DNA of 64,000 nucleotides from Pontibacter sp. FD36 (GCF_015686655.1 NZ_JADPMP010000008.1:1-64000); one strand, 5' to 3'. Counted from the first letter of the stretch, positions 16,542 to 28,383 are shown. Translations and numbers: made by a program. The notes: a model not told the origin generated them from the sequence alone.

Positions 16542-18430
16542 TATAAAATTCTGAACTTGATAGTGGCCGGAACCCGCTTCATGTCCTCAATTACTTTCTT
16601 GTCATACAGCTTGTCGATGTCGGTGATCACGTAGCCGATCTGCTCGTTGGTTTTCAGGTACTGACCCAAGATGTTCACCTGGTTGCCGGCCAGCACACTG
16701 TTTATGTTGGCGAGTACACCTGGCACGTTTTGGTGGATGTGAATCAGGCGGTGCGCATTCTTGAGCTCTGGCAGCTGGATGTTCGGGAAGTTCACGCTCT
16801 GGTAGCTGTTGCCCGTGTTGATATACTCCATAATGCGGCTTGGTACAAAAGTGCCGATGTTCTCCTGCGCTTCCTGTGTGCTGCCACCGATGTGCGGAGT
16901 CAGGATGACATTGGGCAGACCACGCAGTTCGCTTACAAACTCCTCGTCATTGGTGGCCGGCTCGTAAGGGTACACATCCACCGCCGCGCCACGAACCTTA
17001 CCTGATTTTAGGGATTCCACCAGAGCAGGCAAATCCACTATATGGCCACGGCTGAGGTTCAAAAAGATAGCCCCGTCTTTCATGGCGGCAAATTCTTCTG
17101 CACCGAACATGCCCTGGTTGCTGGTGCGACCGTCTACGTGCAGGCTCACAATGTCAGCTGTTTGAAGCAGTTGTTTCAGCGTCTCACATTTACGGGCATT
17201 GCCAAGCTGTAGTCTCTCCACCACATCGTAGTAGTATACCACCATGCCCAATGCCTCGGCCAGCACCGACAGTTGCGCCCCAATGCTGCCGTAGCCGATT
17301 ATACCCAGTTTTTTGTCACGTACTTCTACGCTGCCGGTAGCAGACTTATCCCATATGCCCTGGTGCATTTTAGTGCTTTTGTCAACGGCATTACGGCAAA
17401 GCATGATAATTTCACCGATGGCTAGTTCCACTACGCTACGGGTATTGCTGTAAGGCGCATTAAACACGGCCACACCGGCATCCAGGCAGGCGCTCAGGTC
17501 GATCTGGTTGGTGCCGATGCAGAATGCACCGATGCACATCAGTTTGTTGGCATGCTCGAGCACACGCTTCGTCACCTGCGTTTTAGAACGTATACCCAGC
17601 ACCGAAACATTCCTGATCCGCTCACATAGCTCATCCTCACTCAAAGCTCCCGATACAGTCTCGATCTGATAGCCTTCGCGTTTGAAAAGTTCTACTGCTT
17701 TAGGGTGTACGTTCTCCAGCAAAAGCACCCGGATGCGGTTTTTGGGATAGGAGATAGCCATCGGCAGTTTGTGTTGGTACAGGAACTCGTCCAAGCTCGG
17801 GGCCACGTCGTCAGCTTTCGCTACTACACTGTCGCGCACTACGTTTTCGGTGAAGGCATAGAACTTATTGGCCAGTCCGGCTTCTTTTATTTCATAGTCG
17901 GTATACCCATCGCCCAGCACATAAACATCACCCTCCAGCGCCAGCTCTTCGAGTAGTTTTATCTTGCCCCGGTCCAGACACAGCAGGTTCTCTTCATCGA
18001 AACCGACGATATTGCCTTGTTCATCAAACCTGAAAGTATTAGCGTAAATGTTTTCTTCCTTGATGCCATACTCCGTCACGATCGGGGTGATAAACTCTTT
18101 GAAGCCACTTGATACGATCAGGATATTATCGGCGTAGGCCTGGAAGAACTCTTTGTTGCGCTTGATGGAATCCGAAACCTTGGTTTGCAAAAGCTGGATT
18201 AGTGGCTTCAGATGCCGGCGGTTCGCTTTGAGTAAAGCCAGCCGTTTGGACAAGCCTTCGGTAAACGAACTCTTCCCCTCCATGGCGCCATTGGTCAGGT
18301 CCTTAATTTGCTGCAGAATCTCGTCTTTATTCTCCTCACCCGCCAAACTTATTTCGCCCAGTTCATCCAGTGCCTCTACCTGTGTAAAAGTGCTGTCGAA
18401 ATCGATGATGTAGTACTTGTCTTTTGCCAT
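16538..18430 (-). CDS. serA: Fusion of HAD phosphoserine phosphatase-like domain and D-3-phosphoglycerate dehydrogenase
   Basis: 630 residues joining the last and first enzymes of serine synthesis. Residues 1 to about 220 are a HAD-IB phosphatase resembling SerB: motif I DFDST (residues 9-13), a ...IVSSGFKEF motif II, and motif IV GDGYTDYE. From about residue 230 a complete SerA follows: NAD-binding GYGSIGAQLS, the catalytic Arg in NLSRGHIVD, Glu in DVYPYEP, His in TPHIGGS, and an ACT-type C-terminus (HQNVPGVLANINSVLAG) that in E. coli SerA senses serine. SerC, the middle enzyme, is not here. All key residues appear intact, so both activities are plausible; whether the phosphatase domain acts on phosphoserine is inference. 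Confidence 0.9.
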   Translation of the reverse strand: MAKDKYYIIDFDSTFTQVEALDELGEISLAGEENKDEILQQIKDLTNGAMEGKSSFTEGLSKRLALLKANRRHLKPLIQLLQTKVSDSIKRNKEFFQAYADNILIVSSGFKEFITPIVTEYGIKEENIYANTFRFDEQGNIVGFDEENLLCLDRGKIKLLEELALEGDVYVLGDGYTDYEIKEAGLANKFYAFTENVVRDSVVAKADDVAPSLDEFLYQHKLPMAISYPKNRIRVLLLENVHPKAVELFKREGYQIETVSGALSEDELCERIRNVSVLGIRSKTQVTKRVLEHANKLMCIGAFCIGTNQIDLSACLDAGVAVFNAPYSNTRSVVELAIGEIIMLCRNAVDKSTKMHQGIWDKSATGSVEVRDKKLGIIGYGSIGAQLSVLAEALGMVVYYYDVVERLQLGNARKCETLKQLLQTADIVSLHVDGRTSNQGMFGAEEFAAMKDGAIFLNLSRGHIVDLPALVESLKSGKVRGAAVDVYPYEPATNDEEFVSELRGLPNVILTPHIGGSTQEAQENIGTFVPSRIMEYINTGNSYQSVNFPNIQLPELKNAHRLIHIHQNVPGVLANINSVLAGNQVNILGQYLKTNEQIGYVITDIDKLYDKKVIEDMKRVPATIKFRILY

Positions 18431-18845
18431 AGTTTGGTCGGGTATGGGGTTTAATTCGGTTAAGAAGCACTATTTTCCTTAGCTTGCCAGAGCCGAGCGG
18501 GGGCAATGTAATGTATATGGCGCGAGCGTCCTCGCTCGTGACTTGCTATGGTGGGGCCTCTGGCCCTTTTTAATCAGTAGCGGCCAGCCTGTCTCGGGGA
18601 GGCCCCTTCTATAATCAGTACGAGCGAGGACGCCCCGAATCGTGTCCGGGATCTTCGACTCGCGCTATAAAATCTAGAACTAAAGAGCCCTGTATTCAAA
18701 GGGAGCTTTTACCCGAAACTCCTCTCCGGGGTAGAGGCCTCTAAGAGAAGAGGGCGGCGAGTGTTTTTTATCTCACAATCCAGATCTCTCCCTACCTCGA
18801 GATGACAGCGATAGGATGACACACCAAAGTAAATATAAGGCATAA
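18431..18845. repeat. Non-coding, repeat-rich intergenic stretch with inverted GC-rich arms
   Basis: About 415 bases without a credible gene. A 14-base inverted repeat lies at 18526-18539 (GCGTCCTCGCTCGT) and 18620-18633 (ACGAGCGAGGACGC). Each arm is itself partly self-complementary. Other short palindromes occur between them (GGGGCCTCTGGCCC near 18553; GGGGAGGCCCC near 18597). Near 18798 there is CTCGAGATGACAGCGATAGG, followed by a second GATGACA, typical of short dispersed intergenic repeats in this phylum. The layout looks like remnants of small non-autonomous elements; no transposase is present. Confidence 0.6.
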
Positions 18846-18880
18846 AAAAATCCGGCAACAGGAATAGCGGCCGGATTTTT
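18846..18880. terminator. bshA terminator (also reads as a hairpin on the plus strand)
   Basis: AAAAATCCGG and CCGGATTTTT flank a loop of about 15 bases just downstream of the minus-strand bshA stop. Confidence 0.75.
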
Positions 18881-18898
18881 CTACAATTTATTTCTGCT

Positions 18899-20047
18899 CT
18901 ACAAGGGGTTGCCTGTTTCAGCCAGTTGCGCGTCGATGATGCGCTGGTAGAATTGCTCATAGAGCGGCACAATCTTATCGATATCAAAATGATGAGCACG
19001 GGCCAAAGCATTTGCCTTGAAGGTAGGCAGGTTGGCGTCGTCGAGGATGTGCAGGGCGTTTTTCACCATGTCATCCACATCGCCTACTTCGCTTACGAAA
19101 CCGGTTACGCCGTGTACATTGAGTTCAGGTATACCGCCGGCGTTGGTTGAGATAACGGGCACTTCGCAGGCCATCGCTTCGAGTGCGGCCAAACCAAAGC
19201 TCTCTTTCTCCGATGGCATCAGGAACAAGTCAGCAATGGACAGCACTTCTTCTACTGCCTCCAGTTTACCAAGGAAACGCACGTCATTGCAGATTTTCAG
19301 GTCGCGGCAGAGCTTCTCCATTTTAGGCCGTTCAGGTCCATCACCAACTAGCAGGAGCTTTGATGGCATTTGCTCGCGCACCTTAGCAAAAATCCGGATA
19401 ACGTCTTCCACACGCTTCACGCCCCGGAAGTTGGAGGTATGCACCAACAACTTCTCGTTGTTTGGGCTGATCGCTGCCCGGAAGTGCTCTTTCTTCTGGC
19501 GCTTGAATTTTTTCAAATCAATGAAGTTTGGAATCACCTCAATGTCTTTCTCAATCTGGAAGAACTCGTACGTTTCAGTGCGGAGACTCTCCGAGACAGC
19601 CGTCACGCCATCGGACTGGTTGATGCTGAACGTGACCACTGGCTCAAACGATGCATCCTTGCCTACCAGCGTGATATCCGTGCCGTGCAGGGTGGTGATA
19701 ACAGGTATGTAAATGCCTTTGGTGCGCAGGATCTGTTTGGCCATATAGGCTGCCGACGCATGAGGTATGGCATAATGCACATGCAGCACGTCAAGCTTTT
19801 CAAAACGGGCGATGTCTACCATTTTGCTGGCCAGCGCCAGTTCGTATGGCGGGTACTGAAAGAGTGGGTAGTTCGGGATGTATACCTCGTGGTAGGAAAC
19901 ATTCTCGTTAAAAAAATCCAGTCGGGCTGGCTGGCTATAGGTGATGAAGTGCACCTGGTGGCCTTTTAGTGCCAGTTCCTTGCCGAGCTCTGTGGCAACC
20001 ACGCCACTTCCCCCAAAGGTAGGATAACAAACTATTCCGATTTTCAT
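18899..20047 (-). CDS. bshA: N-acetyl-alpha-D-glucosaminyl L-malate synthase (bacillithiol synthesis)
   Basis: GT4 glycosyltransferase of 382 residues that joins UDP-GlcNAc to L-malate in the first step of bacillithiol synthesis. Start at 20045-20047 (MKIGIVCYPTFGGSG), the typical BshA opening. Family-specific segments include VVATELGKELALKGHQVHF, HVHYAIPHASAAY and TTLHGTDITLVG, and the C-terminal donor-site motif MPSEKESFGLAALEAMACE carries the conserved E-x7-E. Length matches BshA (about 375-385). The bshB deacetylase and bshC cysteine ligase are not in the window; in Bacteroidota they are often unlinked. Low-molecular-weight thiols support redox balance and electrophile detoxification. Confidence 0.92.
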   Translation of the reverse strand: MKIGIVCYPTFGGSGVVATELGKELALKGHQVHFITYSQPARLDFFNENVSYHEVYIPNYPLFQYPPYELALASKMVDIARFEKLDVLHVHYAIPHASAAYMAKQILRTKGIYIPVITTLHGTDITLVGKDASFEPVVTFSINQSDGVTAVSESLRTETYEFFQIEKDIEVIPNFIDLKKFKRQKKEHFRAAISPNNEKLLVHTSNFRGVKRVEDVIRIFAKVREQMPSKLLLVGDGPERPKMEKLCRDLKICNDVRFLGKLEAVEEVLSIADLFLMPSEKESFGLAALEAMACEVPVISTNAGGIPELNVHGVTGFVSEVGDVDDMVKNALHILDDANLPTFKANALARAHHFDIDKIVPLYEQFYQRIIDAQLAETGNPL

Positions 20048-20070
20048 GGTTTTATGCTGAGGAAACAACA

Positions 20071-20096
20071 AGTGCAGCCCTATGCGGAGCTGCACT
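20071..20096 (-). terminator. Possible weak terminator of the GH3/beta-lactamase fusion gene
   Basis: AGTGCAGC and GCTGCACT form an eight-pair stem with a ten-base loop, followed on the minus strand by only a short T-rich stretch (TTGTTGTTT). Confidence 0.45.
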
Positions 20097-20117
20097 CGTA
20101 AAATTATCCTTTTTTAT

Positions 20118-23069
<2,952 letters not shown>

Positions 23070-23431
23070 CCTGTACTGGTATTATTATATTGGAACAAGT
23101 CGAAATTAAGCCTATTTTTGCAGAAGGCGGTTCAAAAAACGAGAAAAATTATTTCCAGTCTTTCTGCCCCTGACAGGCGGTATAGCGGATGGCCTTTGTA
23201 GGTGTTAACGCCTCGAGAGCCACAAGCCATACGTCGGTCTCTTGTTAAAATCAGAATCCAGACTCTTTTCTAATTTTCGACCCATTTCGCAACTGGTCTG
23301 TAAATTAGTAATAAAATTTGTTCTGAATAAGTTCTGTTTTGACAAAATAGTATATTCAAAAATCCGACCGTTTTTATTAAAAACGCAAGATTTTGCCTGG
23401 AAGATACCCTAAATTGAATTAGAAATAGCGG
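23070..23431. other. 362-base intergenic region between the GH3 fusion gene and mutL
   Basis: AT-rich and without a credible gene. It contains one well-formed plus-strand promoter at 23090-23120 and a weak palindrome (AGGTGTTAACGCCT near 23199-23212). The remaining 200 bases before mutL show no clear terminator or riboswitch-like structure by eye. Confidence 0.6.
23090..23120 (+). promoter_or_regulatory. Strong-looking promoter TTG-N20-TATTTTTG far upstream of mutL
   Basis: TTG at 23090-23092, a 20-base spacer, TATTTTTG at 23113-23120. It points toward mutL but would make a leader of about 305 bases, or a separate small RNA. Confidence 0.6.
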
Positions 23432-25255
23432 ATGTCCGATATTATACACTTATTGCCCGATTACCTAGCTAACCAGATAGCCGCTGGTGAAGTGGTGCAG
23501 CGGCCTTCATCGGTGGTTAAAGAACTGCTGGAGAACGCCATTGACGCCCGTGCCACAAGCGTGCAACTGATCGTGAAGGAAGCAGGCAAGCAGCTGGTGC
23601 AGGTAGTGGACAACGGTATCGGCATGTCGGAAACCGACGCCCGCATGTGCTTCGAGCGACACGCCACTTCCAAGATTAAATCCACTGAAGACCTCTTCCG
23701 GATCCGAACGATGGGCTTCCGGGGTGAGGCCATGGCCTCGATCGGGGCGGTGGCGCAGGTAGAGCTCAAAACCAAGCCGCACGGCGCCGAAACAGGTACC
23801 CGCTTGCTGGTGGAAGGCTCGACGGTGGCCTCACAGGAACCAGCTGCGGTATCAGCCGGAACATCCATTGCCGTCAAGAATCTTTTCTATAACGTACCCG
23901 CCCGTCGCAATTTTCTGAAAACGAATGCGGTGGAAATGCGGCATATACTCGATGAGTTTCAACGAGTGGCCCTGGCTTACCCGGAAGTAGCCTTTACACT
24001 GCACCACAACGATGTTGAGATTTTCAGTCTGCCGGCCGGAAAGCTGAGTCAGCGCATTGTAGGCGTGTTTGGTAACAACTACAAAGAGCAAATGGCCAGC
24101 TGCGAAGAAGAAACTCCCTTTATGAGCGTGCGTGGCTACATCGGCAAGCCGGAGTTTGCCAAGAAAACCCGTGGTGAGCAATTCTTCTTCGTGAACAACC
24201 GTTTCATCAAGAGCGGTTACCTCAACCATGCTGTGATGACGGCCTACGAAGGGCTATTGCCGAAAGACAGCCATCCGTTCTATGTGCTCTTCATAGACAT
24301 TGAGCCGGAGCGCATCGACATAAATGTACACCCGACCAAAACTGAGATCAAGTTCGAAGACGAGAAAACGGTATATGCTATAGTGCATGCCGCTGTGAAG
24401 AAATCGCTGGGGACGCACAATATTGCCCCTTCGCTCGATTTCCAGAGTGACGTGAACTTTGCGCCGCTGCAGCCGATCCGGATGCCACATGGGGGAGAGG
24501 GTTTTGAGAAAGAAGGCACGTTTCCGGGCTTTAAAGTGCCGGCCTCACCTAAAAAGGCAAGCGTTAATGGCTGGGAGCAGCTCTATGAACCACTGCGCGA
24601 TTCAAAAATTGCACAAGAGGAGGAGCGAATTACGTCGCCATCCGGTATGGGGTTGCTGGATGATACTTTTGCCGCGCCCATGACTACCTCTAGCAAAACA
24701 TTGCAGGTACATCACAAGTACTTGTTGGTGCAGGTAAAGTCTGGTGTGATGATCATTGACCAACAGGCGGCACAGGAGCGGATTCTATACGAAAAGTACA
24801 TGGCCTCACTGCAGAAGAAGATGGTGACCTCACAGGCGCTTCTTTTTCCGCAGACAATCGAGCTGTCACCGGCTGATGCAGCACTGGTAAAGGAGCTACG
24901 GGCTGAGTTTCAGGAGCTGGGCTTCCAGTTCGAGGACTTCGGTGGCAACACCATTATCCTGAACGCCATACCTGCCGATGTGCAGGCGGCCAACGAAAAA
25001 GAGCTACTCGAAGAGCTGATTGAGCAGTACAAAAACAATCTGGCTACGCTCAAGTTGGATAAGCGGGAGAACCTGGCCCGGGCCATGGCCAAACGACTGG
25101 CCTCCAAACTGCAGCCACGCATGTCAGACCTTGAGATGAACTCACTCGTAGACAAGCTGTTTGGCTGCGAAGTGCCCAACTACACCCCCGGCGGACAGAA
25201 GACGCTGGTCATCATGGAGCTCGGTCAGCTGCATGAGCTTTTCCTGAAGGGGTAG
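23432..25255 (+). CDS. mutL: DNA mismatch repair protein MutL
   Basis: 607 residues. N-terminal GHKL ATPase (residues 1 to about 330): IAAGEVVQRPSSVVKELLEN, DNGIGM, and TMGFRGEAMASI are the ATP-binding motifs, and KNLFYNVPARR the following MutL signature. A variable linker (about 345-430) leads to the C-terminal dimerisation/nuclease domain, which contains DQQAAQERILYE. This is the place of the DQHA(X)2E(X)4E endonuclease motif; here His is replaced by Gln, while both Glu are kept. C-terminal GCEVPNYTPGGQ matches the ...CP.GRP metal-site region of nuclease-type MutL in altered form. It couples mismatch recognition by MutS to strand removal. Monocistronic, followed by two rhomboid genes. Confidence 0.96.
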   Translation: MSDIIHLLPDYLANQIAAGEVVQRPSSVVKELLENAIDARATSVQLIVKEAGKQLVQVVDNGIGMSETDARMCFERHATSKIKSTEDLFRIRTMGFRGEAMASIGAVAQVELKTKPHGAETGTRLLVEGSTVASQEPAAVSAGTSIAVKNLFYNVPARRNFLKTNAVEMRHILDEFQRVALAYPEVAFTLHHNDVEIFSLPAGKLSQRIVGVFGNNYKEQMASCEEETPFMSVRGYIGKPEFAKKTRGEQFFFVNNRFIKSGYLNHAVMTAYEGLLPKDSHPFYVLFIDIEPERIDINVHPTKTEIKFEDEKTVYAIVHAAVKKSLGTHNIAPSLDFQSDVNFAPLQPIRMPHGGEGFEKEGTFPGFKVPASPKKASVNGWEQLYEPLRDSKIAQEEERITSPSGMGLLDDTFAAPMTTSSKTLQVHHKYLLVQVKSGVMIIDQQAAQERILYEKYMASLQKKMVTSQALLFPQTIELSPADAALVKELRAEFQELGFQFEDFGGNTIILNAIPADVQAANEKELLEELIEQYKNNLATLKLDKRENLARAMAKRLASKLQPRMSDLEMNSLVDKLFGCEVPNYTPGGQKTLVIMELGQLHELFLKG

Positions 25256-25367
25256 GTTTTGAATTGTTAAATGGTTGATTGTTAAATTGTTGTTTTCGTC
25301 TTGAGGTCTTGGAAAGCTCAGGTACAGCCAACAGCATAGCAGCCAGCACGATAAACGAGAAGATAAG

Positions 25368-26147
25368 ATGTTCAATATAACCCCCATGGTCAGGAATCTC
25401 CTGATCATCAACGTGGTCGTATTTATACTGCAGGCAAATGGTGTGTTCGACTACCGACAGTTTGCGCTGCACCATTTTGCCTCTGATTATTTTCAGCCGG
25501 TTCAGATTTTCACTCACATGTTCCTGCATGGCGGCTGGGCACACTTGTTCAGCAACATGTTCAGCTTGTTCATATTCGGGCCCTTATTGGAGCGTTTCTG
25601 GGGATCACAGCGCTTCCTGGCCTTTTACCTGATCACAGGTCTGGGAGCCAGCATGCTCTACTCCGGTGTTCGGGCGTACGAATTGAATACGATTGAAACC
25701 GAGGCAGTACAATACATCGAAAACCCGACACCAACAGGCTTTTACAACTTCATGGAGTCTCACTACTCAGGTGGTTATGAGAAGCGATTTGCTATTGAGT
25801 ACCAGCGCAATCCAGATAATGAAGGGTATATCGCAGAAAGTAAGAAAGCTGTGCGTGCCGTCTTCAATCAAACTTTTAACATGCCTATGCTGGGAGCATC
25901 AGGTGCAGTGTTTGGAATATTGATGGCGTTTGGGATGCTATTCCCAAACCTGGAGCTTTTCCTGCTCTTTCTGCCCATACCTATAAAAGCCAAATATTTT
26001 GTGCTCCTGTATGGGGGCTACGAGCTGTATGCGGGCTTTAACCGTATACCCGGCGACAATGTGGCGCACTTTGCGCACCTCGGTGGTATGTTGTTTGCGT
26101 ATATTCTTATAAAAATGTGGCAACGCAACGATTATCAGGATACGTAA
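25368..26147 (+). CDS. Rhomboid-family intramembrane serine protease (first of a tandem pair)
   Basis: 259 residues, polytopic inner-membrane protein. Conserved rhomboid features in order: HMFLHGGWAHLFSNMFSLF (the L1/TM2 H....H...N motif), the catalytic serine in LGASGAVFGILMAFG (GxSG), and the catalytic His in VAHFAHLGGMLFAYI. A soluble insertion of about 65 residues between TM3 and TM4 (around residues 100-165, from YSGVRAYELN to MPMLGAS) is longer than in GlpG. These enzymes cut transmembrane segments; no substrate is apparent. The second rhomboid follows 69 bases downstream and is probably co-transcribed. Confidence 0.9.
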   Translation: MFNITPMVRNLLIINVVVFILQANGVFDYRQFALHHFASDYFQPVQIFTHMFLHGGWAHLFSNMFSLFIFGPLLERFWGSQRFLAFYLITGLGASMLYSGVRAYELNTIETEAVQYIENPTPTGFYNFMESHYSGGYEKRFAIEYQRNPDNEGYIAESKKAVRAVFNQTFNMPMLGASGAVFGILMAFGMLFPNLELFLLFLPIPIKAKYFVLLYGGYELYAGFNRIPGDNVAHFAHLGGMLFAYILIKMWQRNDYQDT

Positions 26148-26216
26148 TAGTAAAAACAATAAGTATAAGATAGTAAGGCACAAAAGCCTTCCCGCTCTTT
26201 TCAGCTAACAGGTATA

Positions 26217-27134
26217 ATGAGTATTATCCAAGACATAAAAGACTCTTTCCGGCAGCCGAACAACACCCTGAAGCAGCTTATCCTCATCAACGTCATTGTT
26301 TTTGTGGTGCTGATCACGCTCCGGACGGTGTTGTTCCTGACCAGTAGCAGCTGGGCTTACAGTGGCTTGATGCGTTTTATCGCACTGCCCTCTGACCCGC
26401 TCGTTTTCATCACCCGCCCCTGGACGATCATTTCATATTTCTTTACGCACGAAGGTTTCCTGCACATCATCTTCAACATGCTCAACCTTTACTGGTTCGG
26501 CCAATTGATCAGGGAGTACCTCGGTGAAAAGAAACTGCTGAGTCTCTACATACTCGGGGGTATAGCCGGTGGTTTGCTCTACATTCTGAGCTACAACCTG
26601 ATCCCATACTTTGCCGATCGCGCTGCCTATGCTGTTATGATCGGTGCCTCAGCGAGTGTGCTGGCGGTGGTTGTGGCAGCTGCCACACTCATTCCAAACT
26701 ATACCTTCAACCTGATCATCATTGGGCCAGTGCGCATCAAGTACATCGCAGCCTTTCTGGTGATCCTCTCTATTTCCGGAGCGATTGGCGACAATGCCGG
26801 TGGTAACATCGCCCACTTGGGTGGCGCCCTGTTTGGCTGGCTTTTCATTAAGCAGTTGCAGCGTGGACGAGACATGGGACGCCCCTTGCATAGCACCATG
26901 GATTTCTTTACCGGTCTGTTTAAGCGCCGACCAAAACTGAAAGTAACGCACCGGCAGAAAGCGACTGTGGGGAATAATGGAGCCCGTAACAATTCCGGTT
27001 ACCACACTGGTTATGCCGGCAAGCCAAGCCAGATGGAGATCGACCTGATCCTGGATAAGATTTCGGTTTCGGGTTACGAGAGCCTTTCGAAAGAAGAGAA
27101 GCAGAAGCTGTTTCAGGCTAGTCAGAAAGATTGA
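26217..27134 (+). CDS. Rhomboid-family intramembrane serine protease (second of a tandem pair)
   Basis: 305 residues. HEGFLHIIFNMLNLYWFG carries the conserved H...N motif, IGASASVLAVVVA the catalytic serine loop (GxSxS rather than GxSGA), and NIAHLGGALFGWLFI the catalytic His. After the membrane core (to about residue 220) comes a basic cytosolic tail of some 85 residues ending in a DKISVSGYESLSKEEKQKL helix, a motif often attached to Bacteroidota rhomboids. Sequence differs clearly from its neighbour, so this is an old pair rather than a recent duplication. It ends before a strong terminator. Confidence 0.9.
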   Translation: MSIIQDIKDSFRQPNNTLKQLILINVIVFVVLITLRTVLFLTSSSWAYSGLMRFIALPSDPLVFITRPWTIISYFFTHEGFLHIIFNMLNLYWFGQLIREYLGEKKLLSLYILGGIAGGLLYILSYNLIPYFADRAAYAVMIGASASVLAVVVAAATLIPNYTFNLIIIGPVRIKYIAAFLVILSISGAIGDNAGGNIAHLGGALFGWLFIKQLQRGRDMGRPLHSTMDFFTGLFKRRPKLKVTHRQKATVGNNGARNNSGYHTGYAGKPSQMEIDLILDKISVSGYESLSKEEKQKLFQASQKD

Positions 27135-27156
27135 TTATCGCACAAAATATACAACC

Positions 27157-27191
27157 AAAAGCGCCGCTCCTTTGCAGAAGCGGCGCTTTTC
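27157..27191. terminator. Bidirectional terminator between rhomboid and mdh
   Basis: AAAAGCGCCGCT and AGCGGCGCTTTT pair across a loop of about ten bases, between convergent genes. Confidence 0.87.
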
Positions 27192-27214
27192 GTATCAATA
27201 AGCAGGTATAGCGA

Positions 27215-28156
27215 TTAAGCTTTGGCGGCGTTGATGTTGTCAAGCGCGTCCATTACTTCTTTCACGTGACCGCGTGACGTTTCCAGCAATTGCTTCTCGT
27301 CGTCGTTCAGTTGCAGTTCGATGATCTTCTCGATACCGTTCTTGCCCAGGATTACCGGAACGCCCAGGTATACGCCATCAATGCCGTACTCACCTTCGAG
27401 CTTCACGCAAACAGGGAACACACGGCGCTGGTCGCGCACGATTGCCTCCACCATCTGAGCAGCCGCTGAACCTGGCGCATACCAGGCAGAGGTACCCATC
27501 AGCTTAACCAGTTCACCACCACCGTTCTTGGTGCGGTCAACAATAGCGTTCAAAGTTTCTTCGTCGATCAACTCAGTTACCGGGATACCACCAACTGTTG
27601 TGTAACGTGGAAGTGGAACCATCGTGTCGCCGTGACCACCCATCAGCACAGCCTGGATGTCTTTTGGAGATACGTTCAGGGCCTCAGCCAGGAATGCACG
27701 GTAACGGGCAGTGTCCAGGATACCAGCCATACCCATAACGCGGGTGCGTGGCAGTTTGGAAGTGATGTGCGCTGCGTAAGTCATCACGTCAAGTGGGTTA
27801 GAAACCACGATGATGATGGCGTCAGGCGAGTGCTTCACGATGTTCTCAGTTACCGACTGCACGATACCGGCGTTGGTAGAGATAAGGTCATCGCGCGTCA
27901 TACCTGGCTTGCGCGGCAGACCAGATGTGATCACTACCACGTCAGAACCAGCAGTCTTGCTGTAATCGTTGGTTACGCCAACAGTGCGCGTGTCGTACAG
28001 GTTGATGGGGGCTTTCTGCCAGATATCAAGCGCTTTGCCCTCAGCAAAACCTTCTTTAATATCCACTAAAACTACTTCGTTCGCGATTTCGCGGTAAGCC
28101 AATACATCGGCGCACGTTGCACCCACGTTACCAGCTCCAACTACGGTTACTTTCAT
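27215..28156 (-). CDS. mdh: Malate dehydrogenase (LDH-like, type 3)
   Basis: NAD-dependent oxidation of malate to oxaloacetate in the TCA cycle, 313 residues. NAD-binding VGAGNVGATCADV at residues 5-17 (GxGxxG); LPRKPGMTRDDL carries the substrate-binding arginines of malate dehydrogenase (Arg, not the Gln of lactate dehydrogenase); VSNPLDVMTY; catalytic His in GGHGDTMVPLPRY. The pattern is that of the LDH-like MDH group common in Bacteroidota. Single-gene unit flanked by a terminator downstream. Length is normal. Confidence 0.96.
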   Translation of the reverse strand: MKVTVVGAGNVGATCADVLAYREIANEVVLVDIKEGFAEGKALDIWQKAPINLYDTRTVGVTNDYSKTAGSDVVVITSGLPRKPGMTRDDLISTNAGIVQSVTENIVKHSPDAIIIVVSNPLDVMTYAAHITSKLPRTRVMGMAGILDTARYRAFLAEALNVSPKDIQAVLMGGHGDTMVPLPRYTTVGGIPVTELIDEETLNAIVDRTKNGGGELVKLMGTSAWYAPGSAAAQMVEAIVRDQRRVFPVCVKLEGEYGIDGVYLGVPVILGKNGIEKIIELQLNDDEKQLLETSRGHVKEVMDALDNINAAKA

Positions 28157-28383
28157 TGTAGGATATACTTTAATTATGGTTTGAGATTCGGTTTACTTCC
28201 GTAAAATTAGAAAAATCTATTATTAAAAGCGTGTTTAGTAGCAAGTATCACGGCACACATGGCACGATTTTTCATATTCAAGGCTTCAGACAAAAATAAA
28301 GTGACTGTCTTCCTGAAACAGAGACCTGCTAAGAGGCGCCTCACTCTAAACGTCTACACCAAAATTCTGCTACTTGATACGTG

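Noticed and set aside
18709..19011. 100-codon minus-strand open frame upstream of the bshA terminator
   Set aside because: Crosses the terminator hairpin and repeat-rich stretch and overlaps bshA; composition not gene-like.
19017..19712. 231-codon plus-strand open frame antisense to bshA
   Set aside because: The bshA frame has full family motifs; the opposite frame is low-complexity Ser/Thr-rich, as expected of a shadow.
25256..25367. Repeated ATTGTTAAAT-type words after mutL
   Set aside because: Short AT-rich direct repeats of the kind found widely between Bacteroidota genes; too degenerate to call an element.
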